Shown: piece by piece, positions 45,501-56,600 of the stretch
How the letters are laid out: each line of letters opens with the position of its first letter
How positions within the stretch are numbered: position 1 is the stretch's first letter
Source of the DNA: Norana najaformis
Taxonomy: Eukaryota; Annelida; Clitellata; Crassiclitellata; Hormogastridae
Reading direction: 5' to 3'
Assembly: GCA_964023275.1 (NCBI GenBank)
Contig: OZ029928.1
Coordinates: 2,316,462-2,380,461 of the forward strand
DNA: 64,000 nucleotides
The notes under the pieces: model-generated
The model's database searches: none
What the model was told of the DNA's origin: nothing
The model's input: the letters and a program-made list of their open reading frames with translations, nothing else
Position numbers and translations under genes: made by a program

Positions 45501-48500
45501 TAGGTTGACTGATTTAAATGTAGTACTTTGTGAATTATAAGAAAGATTTTGAAATAAACTCTGCTCAATGAGGAGCCAGTGCAATAAATATAATATTATC
45601 TTAGAATGCCCACGTTTAAGGGACTTTGTTATGGCTCTGGCATGAGAGTTCTGAACAGGATTGGATATAGAGCTATCAAATGAAAGGAAGAGTTGGGCAT
45701 CATAAGCATACAGATGGCAGTTCAGAAAGATATTAGTAGTGAACCGAGTGAAGTGGCAAATACATGTAATGTAAACAGGAGTGGGCCCAATACAGAATGC
45801 CACAATTCTAGACAGTAGGCACTGAAGTGAGTTGGTTGATAGGGACTGACTAAGTATGAGTGTGCAGGTAAGATGCAAACCAACGGAGAGCAGGACCAGA
45901 AAGACCAAACCAGTATTCGAGGCGCTGAAAGATAATGATCAACATTTGCAAAAAAAAGGTCGAGGAGAATAAGAGCAGTTACTTTTCCTTGGTCCATAGA
46001 GTTGATTATGGGATTGTGAAAAGCAAGTAGTGCGGTTTCTGTGGAATGGTATTTTGCGGTAACGGCGCTATAGAAGTGTTTCTATTAGTTTAGATTAGAT
46101 TACCCTAATGAGTTTCAAAACTAGAGTTGAACTGACCCAGTCTGTCTATCTCTTACTTACTTACTTAACTTTACAATTGCAATTACGATTACAATAACAA
46201 TCATGTTTACAGTTAAACTTAGAGTTACTTCCTTGCTTACTTAATGATTCGAGTAGCGTCTGTGATCATAAATTGTTTTGTACTAGTTGTCACAAATCAT
46301 TCTAACAGCTTATTTATGTTCGTCTTTATTCCGCTTTTCCTCTCCCGCCCGTCAACAGCCTTATTCCATGCATTTGGAACCTTCTACAATAACATGATTG
46401 CTTTCGCAATTGATGATGCAAACAACGATGAAAGATGTGCGGTGTGGAGTCGTCGGATGATTTGCATCGGTATCTAGATTGAGGGTTTTCAAGTTAGTGT
46501 ATTGTTATATTCATCATAGGATATTCAAGTGATGAAAATACATTCAACATCTGGTACGAACTGCTACGTGGCTCCTCTTAACAGAACTACGGCCACTGAT
46601 CCATCGAAAATCAGTTCTCCGTCGGATCTAGATGCAACGGTACGTCCTGACACAAACATTATCAAGATTCACGATGCATTTCTAGTGAAACTTAAGCTGT
46701 AAATGTTCTAATGACATTTGAATCTTAATTCGTCTCAACACTGTATTAGCTAGGCCTCTTTAATTCTATATTAAACGGTGCGCATAGCAAGTGGAAACGG
46801 TATATAACAGCTCTATTACGATTGCAGTTAATGCTCGATCAGTTTATGAGAGCCGCATTGCAGGTTTTGTTTGTATTTCAGCATCATTTCAAGCACTTCA
46901 TTTCTTCGCTCATTGGGCTACTAGAAAAACAATTACTGTGCTTTCCGTCTCATAACATATGGGAAACTGTGGTATATTACAACCATCCACGCCATAATTA
47001 TTGTCATAATATCAAAATGCTTAAGTTCTTAACTCTTTATCCCGAATGTTGTAATTATCATTGTTGATGAAATTAAAAGACTTCTTTCATTTTGCATCTA
47101 TTAATGCAATACAGTCAAACTATTAATAAATAGTTTTGCAGGCGTATCGGAAGTGATACACTTTCAGCATCAACTTATATCTTGATGCATTTCAAATAAT
47201 AAAATATAATGCTGCTTGGTACCTGAAATGCACGTGTTTAGTTTTCATTGCAGAATAGTAACGGCTTTGCAAAACATCGGTTTTCATAAAATTCGCAAAG
47301 AAGTTGGTTCAGATGTATGATAGAAACACATAAACCATATATCATGTGTAATTAACACTTTGCTCCCCTATTTGACATATCCTTCTTTCGTATTTGTCAG
47401 CCTACATTGTTCGAGCCCATTTCATGGTCCAACGTATGTAACAGAAAAGGCTATTTCCGGGGCGTACTTGAGCATTTTTTTTGGTAAAGCCTGACACGGG
47501 ATTTAGCAAATGAGAAGCCCCGCCTCCTTCTCCGAGCCATTCCCGCCATTTCCTTTCCCATACACTCTTAGCATCAAAATATAGGACCACGTCTTAATTT
47601 AGACCCAAGACTCAATGCCTTCCTACACGAAAAATCTGTTCTCTTTGCTCTTATGTGATACCGTCATTGCTTAAATGCGAATTCAAGCAGAACATTTTCG
47701 ATTGTCCATTGTGGGTTGTCTTTTGAACCTGCTTCCGTTGCTTATTTTGGCTGATGATATTGAAATCAATCTTGGACCAGCTAGAATTTACACTAGGTCT
47801 GTTGGATGTTGGTCAACTAAATATCTGCTTTCTTTGATGTAAAGCTCCAGCTCTAGACAATTTCCCTTATGAGCATTTCTTACATTTCCTTGATTTTTAT
47901 AAGATCTGGCTTCAACCGAGTGATATATCAGCAAACATTTCTTATCTCGAGTTCCAACCTTTCATTTTTTAATGAGCGTTGGTGAAATGGCATAAGTTAG
48001 CATTTGTTATTGATGTAAACAAACAGGCATTACCTGTAGACATTTATCACCCACCGTCCACCTCTTGGACTGACTTTTGAGTGAGTTTCAGGTACTGCTT
48101 GAATATCTGATTCAATACCGTTCCGAAATAATTCTTATGGGAGGCCTACTATAAAAAAAAGACTTCCTAGACATAATCAATTTTCTGTTATCTGCCTTGC
48201 TGCTCTTCTCTGGTTTAGTAATTTCCAGCGGTAATTGATACTGAGTAATTAGTTTGCCATAAACACCTATATAGCTACGGTACACTGCAATGTATTCATT
48301 ATGAATTCAATTTCCTTCAGAAACGGAATACAACTTATAGCTTGACTTACAGTTCCGCCAACACTCCAATCCCCGATACCTCGTTCCTTGGTAAGACGGC
48401 CAGAGAAACATGCAAGGGAATTTCAACTTATTGGGTATATCCAAGCTGCAAAGTCTCAGAAGGTTAGACTATACATGGTTTACCTGCAGCCAAGTTATAA

Positions 48501-50513
48501 GTATGCCATACATCGTCGCAGTGCATGTACGTAGAAAATTTATTTCTTATCTGCTTTAAAGTTTAAGATCCGTTCCATTTAATTCAGTTAAATTTTATAT
48601 GCGCTCAGTGCTTATCCTTCTTATAATAAATAAGCAATCGCTTGATCAACCGTCGATCACTTGAATTCTGCGCCTCGTAACTATATATGTTGGGATTTCA
48701 GGCGTACCAACGATTGGTAAAGATTTGGAGTTCATTGTCCAGTTCTATAATTCTATCAGTTCTTGACTCTCTTTCAGATCTACTGTACACTTAGAACACG
48801 CTATTTAAATATTTTCTTATCCCGACTTGACTTAGTTTTCCCAAGTTCATGAATTTAAACTTTAACAGAGGTTACATGACTTTGAACTGTGATTTCACTT
48901 GAAGCAACTATTGATTAACGCTTTGTGCATTATGATAGAACCCAGTGGAAGTCAGCAGCTTCCATTAGATTACGCCTGTTTAGAACCCAGTAGAAGTCAC
49001 CAGCTTCCATTAGATTATGCCTGATTAGATTCTTTAGTAGGGTAAAATTATTTGTCGCCGCATTGCTTCCCAATGTCGCGACTTAGCATAAAATTATATC
49101 TCTTCAACCACCTTAACGTCTAATTTATTTGTGCATATATGTATTAATGTATGTATGCGTATACTATATATGTTTGTATGTGTGTACGTATGTATGCATG
49201 CAGGTATGTTTTTTATATGTGTATGTATGTATGTATGTGTGTATGGAGGGAGGTAGGGAGGTGTTTAGACGCTTAACATAGCGCCTTTTGTACATCTTAA
49301 AAGCTGTGTACACTTGCTAGCCACGGTTTTTAAGTTCGTTAAGAATAAAAACATATACATGCAAATGATGTTCGGATATCTATTGCTTCCGGGCTCTGGC
49401 ACACATAGAACCAATCCGGATTTGTATTTAACACGATGCTAAGTTTCTAGTCATGTTGCATTAATGGCCACAACCGAATGAAGTCCAACACAAACGGTTA
49501 CGTTCACCAACTGGAACCATCGGTAGATGATGTATGTAGGTCCGGAAATACTTGGTTTTGCAAGGCAGACAATGCACTAGCAACCAGCCGATTGGTAATT
49601 GAACCTCTCCAATCATACTATGAGGCTCGGAACTGTCCAAAAGGACACCAGTCTATCTTGATAGGTCGATCAATTCAAAATAGCGCATGGATATAGTGAT
49701 AGGTAATAAAATACAGTCCAGAAACGATAAAAATCATCAAATGCAGACTTATGAAATATAAGATATTCCAAAATGCAGACTTGGACAAATAAGAAAATCT
49801 AAATTCAAAAACTGCCGAATAATTTCTTACGTGACGAGCTGATCAATCCGAATGCACAAGAATCTTAAGTGACGGCCATCTTGGCCGCCGACTTCTAATG
49901 AGTGGTCAATTATCTACAAAACTCTGGCTCTTTACATTGGTAGCAATAGGTTTAAAGCCCAATGTCAGAATCAGCAGTCTACAGAAGAAGGTAGAGAAAC
50001 AGGTTTCGTGAAATTCCTGAGAACACTATTACAGTGTATAAATGAATGTTTACTATATAGAAATACCCGATACGATCACAATTTACTATTGTACTATTGT
50101 GACTCCTTTTCGCTATCATACTGCCTGTTTTACGTTTGTGGTTCGAATGCAATAATTTACAATAACTTGGAGAGTCCGTGTTGAGATATTTAATTTGCAA
50201 CGAAACAATAATGTGACTGTGACGTTTGCATTTCACCATAAGATTCACATCAAACGTTGATAGTCTGTGATTACAGGTACGCAGTGGGCTAAATTTTATG
50301 TTCAGCGATAATGCATCAGATGAGCGATTATCCTAGCTGACCTCTCTAAATCTGTATGCTTGCTATGTTTAACCAGATTCGAGCGGAAAAAGATACAAAC
50401 GAGGATGGTCATTGTCTATCTGTTTCACCGTCGGTTGGGGCTGGTTTAGTGTCGAAATCTGCTACGAGCCACCTTTAATTTCCCTATTAAAAAAGCTTTT
50501 CGATAATGAGTAA
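42590..50513 (+). CDS. BRICHOS-domain antimicrobial-type peptide precursor, gene B (6 exons)
   Basis: Exons: 42590-42658, 42914-43063, 43749-43871, 46520-46639, 48321-48462, 50377-50513, same phases as gene A. Exons 1, 3, 4 and 5 have exactly the same lengths as in A; exon 2 is four codons longer. Product 246 residues: transmembrane segment about 40-64; BRICHOS about 94-197 with W-V-V-E-D-F-N-R (D111), C-Y-V (C129), E-T-C-K-G (C185) and P-S-C (C197); K-R-Y-K-R; then 36 C-terminal residues. Exons 1-3 differ from A at many residues, yet keep length, phase and BRICHOS signature, which is what selection on protein leaves. Exons 4-5 differ at only three residues in total (S/N, V/I, N/K). Intron 3 has been enlarged by a SINE and a LINE. 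Probably the same role as gene A with a different effector peptide. Confidence 0.8.
44024..44290 (+). mobile_element. tRNA-derived SINE, copy 2, in intron 3 of gene B
   Basis: Same family as 1498-1740. The tRNA-like head is better preserved: gggatgatttaatggtcagcg as A-box region and gcgggttcaaatc as an almost perfect B box. The shared body block is agctataatgcatacactgaccgtacactgt. Lies within the enlarged intron 3 of gene B and is absent from gene A. Confidence 0.75.
45087..46153 (-). mobile_element. LINE fragment enclosed by a ~90-bp inverted repeat
   Basis: Left arm 45087-45179 (agagatacagactgggtcag ... cttctatagcgccgttacc) is matched by the reverse complement at 46056-46153 (ggtaacggcgctatagaag ... 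ctgacccagtctgt). Between them on the minus strand is a CR1-like LINE: M-D-Q-G-K-V-T-A-L-I-L-L-D-L and an H-S-V-L-G-P-L-L-F-T-L-H-V motif (RT A/B region, 45722-45997), decayed middle, then L-S-G-A-G-P-K-L-W-N-S-L-S-R-S-A-R and S-F-R-S-T-L-E-M-H (45215-45568). The left arm is the element's own 3' end; the right arm is an extra inverted copy of it. It abuts the left edge of the segmental duplication. Confidence 0.75.
49135..49262. repeat. (GTAT)n microsatellite, paralogue of the one at 18216
   Basis: Same position in intron 5 of gene B; shorter gt run before the ggagggaggtagggagg tract. Confidence 0.9.
50377..50513 (+). CDS. Gene B last exon: furin site and mature peptide with extended tail
   Basis: Acceptor tttaaccag, phase 1, stop TAA at 50511-50513. 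Encodes D-S-S-G-K-R-Y-K-R, then 36 residues from 50403. The start G-W-S-L-S-I-C carries two extra residues relative to gene A (6-base insertion at about 50412). The C-x12-C core (mature positions 7 and 20) is identical to gene A. After C-Y-E the sequence is unrelated: P-P-L-I-S-L-L-K-K-L-F-D-N-E, a possible amphipathic helix. Net charge about -2. Both this tail and the new stop come from a replaced 3' segment. Confidence 0.75.
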
Positions 50514-50604
50514 ACCACTTTTACTTCGTAGCTTTGTTGCGGATGATGAATTGCCGAATGATTTATAACAAAACAGTGTATTGGAAGGTATCATGTTAAT
50601 TATT

Positions 50605-53600
50605 TTTCTTTTAGTAAAGTCTTGAGCATAGCTGTGTCAGGTTATATAGCAATACGTGTAGATCCATATTGCCTTGCTCTATTTTCGCAAGCAGGTACTG
50701 AAACATGTTATATTCTTTGCATCATTTGAAGTAAGAAACAGGCGGTATATGACTTTTTACTTGCGAAAACATTTATGTGTTTCTTAATATAACGGGGACA
50801 TTTTTGGCTTCCAATAAAGTGGATCTGATATAAAAAAAGTATATTAACACACATCGTTTACTTGTTTTATTGAGAATTTGACTTTTGAAACGCACTTGTG
50901 AACGGGTGTAACCAGGAGTTTAGAATCAAGGCCCTGGCCTGAATTCTTGATCAATACTGGGAAGCTTGACCCTTGACCTGCGGTTGAACATTTAAAAGAG
51001 ACTGGATATATCTAGAACTGCATTCATCTATTGTTATTTTTGTCTGCAACAATCAATAAATAACAATGTCAAAATCTAACTTCTAAGTTTATCTAGCCTA
51101 CCTTTTCACTGCTGGTTCTCTGCTTTCCTTTGTAGTCAGCCACAACGTAAAGTCTCCTCCCATATCCCAGGTTAATTACTATCTTCAAACAATGTTGGCC
51201 GTGTTAAAATTATATTTAAATCTATGTTCTTTCTCTTTTAGTTAAGTCTTGAGCATAGCTATGTCAGTTTATATAGCAACACGTGTAGATCCATATTGCC
51301 TTGCTCTATTTTCGCAAGCAGGTACTGAAACATGTTATATTCTTTGCATCTTTTTGAAGTAAGAAACAAGGGGTATATGACTTTTTACTTGCGAAAACAT
51401 TTATGTGTTACTTAATATAACGGGGACATTTTTGGCTTCCATTAAAGTGGATCTGATATAAAAAAAAGTATGTTAACACACATCGTTTACTTGTTTTATT
51501 GAGAATTTGACTTTTGAAACGTACTTTTGAATGGGTGTAACCAGGAATTTAGAATCAAGACGCTGGCCTGAACTCTTGATCAATACTGGGAAGCTTGACC
51601 CTTGACCTGCGGTTGAACATTTAAAAGAGACTGGAGATATCTAGAACTGCATTCATCTATTGTTATTGATGTCTGCAACAATCAATAAATAACAATGTCA
51701 AAATCTAACTTCTAAGTTTATCTAGCCTACCTTTTCACTGCTGGTTCTCTGCTTTCCTTTGTAGTCAGCCACAACGTAAAGTCTCCTCCCATATCCCAGG
51801 TTAATTACTATCTTCTAACAATGTTGGCCGTGTTAAAATTATATTTAAATCTATGTTCTTTTTCTTTTAGTTAAGTCTTGAGCATAGCTATGTCAGTTTA
51901 TATAGCAATACGTGTAGATCCATATTGCCTTGCTCTATTTTCGCAAGCAGGTACTGAAACATGTTATATTCTTTGCATCTTCTGGAAGTAAGAAACAGGC
52001 GGTATATGACTTTTTACTTGCGAAAACATTTATGTGTTTCTTAATATAACGGGGACATTTTTGGCTTCCAATAAAGTGGATCTGATATAAAAAAAAGTAT
52101 ATTAACACACATCGTTTACTTGTTTTATTGAGAATTTGACTTTTGAAACGCACTTTTCAATGGGTGTAACCAGGAGTTTAGAATCAAGGCCCTGGCCTGA
52201 ATTCTTGATCAATACTGGGAAGCTTGACCCTTGACCTGCGGTTGAACATTTAAAAGAGACTGGAGATATCTAGAACTGCATTCATCTATTGTTATTGATG
52301 TCTGCAACAATCAATAAATAACAATGTCAAAATCTAACTTCTAAGTTTATCTAGCCTACCTTTTCACTGCTGGTTCTCTGCTTTCCTTTGTAGTCAGCCA
52401 CAACGTAAAGTCTCCTCCCATATCCCAGGTTAATTGCTATCTTCTAACAATGTTGGCCGTGTTAAAATTATATTTAAATCTATGTTCTTTCTCTTTTAGT
52501 TAAGTCTTGAGCGTTGCTATGTCAGTTTATATAGCAATACGTGTAGATCCATATTGCCTTGCTCTATTTTCGCAAGCAGGTACTGAAACATGTTATATTC
52601 TTTGCATCTTTTGGAAGTAAGAAACAGGCGGTATATGACTTTTTACTTGCGAAAACATTTATGTGTTACTTAATATAACGGGGACATTTTTGGCTTCCGT
52701 TAAAGTGGATCTGATATAAAAAAGTATGTTAACACACATCGTTTACTTGTTTTATTGAGAATTTGACTTTTGAAACGTACTTTGGAATGGGTGTAACCAG
52801 GAGTTTAGAATCAAGGCCCTGGCCTGAATTCTTGATCAATACTGGGAAGCTTGACCCTTGACCTGCGGTTGAACATTTAAAAGAGACTGGAGATATCTAG
52901 AACTGCATTCATCTATTGTTATTGATGTCTGCAACAATCAATAAATAACAATGTCAAAATCTAACTTCTAAGTTTATCTAGCCTACCTTTTCACTGCTGG
53001 TTCTCTGCTTTCCTTTGTAGTCAGCCACAACGTAAAGTCTCCTCCCATATCCCAGGTTAATTACTATCTTCTAACAATGTTGGCCGTGTTAAAATTATAT
53101 TTAAATCTATGTTCTTTCTCTTTTAGTTAAGTCTTGAGCATAGCTATGTCAGTTTATATAGCAATACGTGTAGATCCATATTGCCTTGCTCTATTTTCGC
53201 AAGCAGGTACTGAAACATGTTATATTCTTTGCATCTTTTGGAAGTAAGAAACAGGCGGTATATGACTTTTTACTTGCGAAAACATTTATGTGTTACTTAC
53301 TTGTTTTATTGAGAATTTGACTTTTGAAACGTACTTTTGAATGGGTGTAACCAGGAGTTTAGAATCAAGGCCCTGGCCTGAATTCTTGATCAATACTGAG
53401 AAGCTTGACCCTTGACCTGCGGTTGAATATTTAAAAGAGACTGGAGATATCTAGAACTGCATTCATCTATTGTTATTGATGTCTGCAACAATCAATAAAT
53501 AACAATGTCAAAATCTAACTTCTAAGTTTATCTAGCCTACCTTTTCACTGCTGGTTCTCTGCTTTCCTTTGTAGTCAGCCACAACGTAAAGTCTCCTCCC

Positions 53601-56600
53601 ATATCCCAGGTTAATTGCTATCTTCTAACAATGTTGGCCGTGTTAAAATTATATTTAAATCTATGTTCCTTCTCTTTTAGTTAAGTCTTGAGCATAGCTA
53701 TGTCAGTTTATATAGCAATACGTGTAGATCCATATTGCCTTGCTCTATTTTCGCAAGCAGGTACTGAAACATGTTATATTCTTTGCATCTTTTGGAAGTA
53801 AGAAACAGGCGGTATATGACTTTTTACTTGCGAAAACATTTATGTGTTACTTAATATAACGGGGACATTTTTGGCTTCCGTTAAAGTGGATCTGATATTA
53901 AAAAAAGTATGTTAACACACATCGTTTACTTGTTTTATTGAGAATTTGACTTTTGAAATGTACTTTGAATGGGTGTAACCAGGAGTTTAGAATCAAGGCC
54001 ATGGCCTGAATTCTTGATCAATACTGGGAAGCTTGACCCTTGACCTGCGGTTGAACATTTAAAAGAGACTGGAGATATCTAGAACTGCATTCATCTATTG
54101 TTATTGATGTCTGCAACAATCAATAAATAACAATGTCAAAATCTAACTTCTAAGTGTATCTAGCCTACCTTTTCACTGCTGGTTCTCTGCTTTCCTTTGT
54201 AGTCAGCCACAACGTAAAGTCTCCTCCCATATCCCAGGTTAATTACTATCTTCTAACAATGTTGGCCGTGTTAAAATTATATTTAAATCTATGTTCTTTT
54301 TCTTTTAGTTAAGTCTTGAGCATAGCTATGTCAGTTTATATAGCAATACGTGTAGATCCATATTGCCTTGCTATATTTTCGCAAGCAGGTACTGAAACAT
54401 GTTATATTCTTTGCATCTTTTGGAAGTAAGAAACAGGGGGTATATGACTTTTTACTTGCGAAAACATTTATGTGTTACTTACTTGTTTTATTGAGAATTT
54501 GACTTTTGAAACGCACTTGTGAATGGGTGTAACCAGGAGTTTAGAATCAAGGCCCTGGCCTGAATTCTTGATCAATACTGGGAAGCTTGACCCTTGACCT
54601 GCGGTTGAACATTTAAAAGAGACTGGAGATATCTAGAACTGCATTCATCTATTGTTAATGATGTCTGCAACAATCAATAAATAACAATGTCAAAATCTAA
54701 CTTCTAAGTTTATCTAGCCTACCTTTTCACTGCTGGTTCTCTGCTTTCCTTTGTAGTCAGCCACAACGTAAAGTCTCCTCCCATATCCCAGGTTAATTAC
54801 TATCTTCAAACAATGTTGGCCGTGTTAAAATTATATTTAAATCTATGTTCTTTCTCTTTTAGTTAAGTCTTGAGCATAGCTATGTCAGTTTATATAGCAA
54901 TACGTGTAGATCCATATTGCCTTGCTCTATTTTCGCAAGCAGGTACTGAAACATGTTATATTCTTTGCATCTTTTTGAAGTAAGAAACAAGGGGTATATG
55001 ACTTTTTACTTGCGAAAACATTTATGTGTTACTTAATATAACGGGGACATTTTTGGCTTCCATTAAAGTGGATCTGATATAAAAAAAAGTATGTTAACAC
55101 ACATCGTTTACTTGTTTTATTGAGAATTTGACTTTTGAAACGTACTTTTGAATGGGTGTAACCAGGAGTTTAGAATCAAGGCCCTGGCCTGAATTCTTGA
55201 TCAATACTGGGAAGCTTGACCCTTGACCTGCGGTTGAACATTTAAAAGAGACTGGAGATATCTAGAACTGCATTCATCTATTGTTATTGATGTCTGCAAC
55301 AATCAATAAATAACAAAGTCAAAATCTAACTTCTAAGTTTATCTAGCCTACCTTTTCACTGCTGGTTCTCTGCTTTCCTTTGTAGTCAGCCACAACGTAA
55401 AGTCTCCTCCCATATCCCAGGTTAATTACTATCTTCTAACAATGTTGCCGTGTTAAAATTATATTTAAATCTATGTTCTTTTTCTTTTAGTTAAGTCTTG
55501 AGCATAGCTATGTCAGTTTATATAGCAATACGTGTAGATCCATATTGCCTTGCTCTATTTTCGCAAGCAGGTACTGAAACATGTTATATTCTTTGCATCT
55601 TCTGGAAGTAAGAAACAGGCGGTATATGACTTTTTACTTGCGAAAACATTTATGTGTTTCTTAATATAACGGGGACATTTTTGGCTTCCAATAAAGTGGA
55701 TCTGATATAAAAAAAAGTATATTAACACACATCGTTTACTTGTTTTATTGAGAATTTGACTTTTGAAACGCACTTTTCAATGGGTGTAACCAGGAGTTTA
55801 GAATCAAGGCCCTGGCCTGAATTCTTGATCAATACTGGGAAGCTTGACCCTTGACCTGCGGTTGAACATTTAAAAGAGACTGGAGATATCTAGAACTGCA
55901 TTCATCTATTGTTATTGATGTCTGCAACAATCAATAAATAACAATGTCAAAATCTAACTTCTAAGTTTATCTAGCCTACCTTTTCACTGCTGGTTCTCTG
56001 CTTTCCTTTGTAGTCAGCCACAACGTAAAGTCTCCTCCCATATCCCAGGTTAATTACTATCTTCTAACAATGTTGGCCGTGTTAAAATTATATTTAAATC
56101 TATGTTCTTTCTCTTTTAGTTAAGTCTTGAGCGTTGCTATGTCAGTTTATATAGCAATACGTGTAGATCCATATTGCCTTGCTCTATTTTCGCAAGCAGG
56201 TACTGAAACATGTTATATTCTTTGCACCTTTTGGAAGTAAGAAACAGGCGGTATATGACTTTTTACTTGCGAAAACATTTATGTGTTACTTAATATAACG
56301 GGGACATTTTTGGCTTCCATTAAAGTGGATCTGATATAAAAAAGTATGTTAACACACATCGTTTACTTGTTTTATTGAGAATTTGACTTTTGAAACGTAC
56401 TTTGAATGGGTGTAACCAGGAGTTTAGAGTCAAGGCCCTGGCCTGAATTCTTGATCAATACTGGGAAGCTTGACCCTTGACCTTCCATTTAAAAGAGACT
56501 GGAGATATCTAGAACTGCATTCATCTATTGTTATTGATGTCTGCAACAATCAATAAATAACAATGTCAAAATCTAACTTCTAAGTTTATCTAGCCTACCT

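Larger units (their letters stand above)
46147..51236 (+). repeat. Segmental duplication, copy 2
   Basis: Counterpart of 14736-20567, starting in the (ttac)n run directly after the inverted-repeat LINE and running through exons 4-6 of gene B into the first monomer of the tandem array. Specific differences: a tandem doubling of about 49 bases (gaacccagtggaagtcagcag...) at 48949-49025 that is single at 18076; no retroposon at 48283; and a short replaced segment around 50468-50512. Confidence 0.9.

Noticed and set aside
51935-52153. Repeated 72-codon minus-strand frame (also 55555-55773) as a satellite-encoded protein
   Set aside because: Most monomers lose it through indels and substitutions, there is no motif, and variation does not favour the third codon position.
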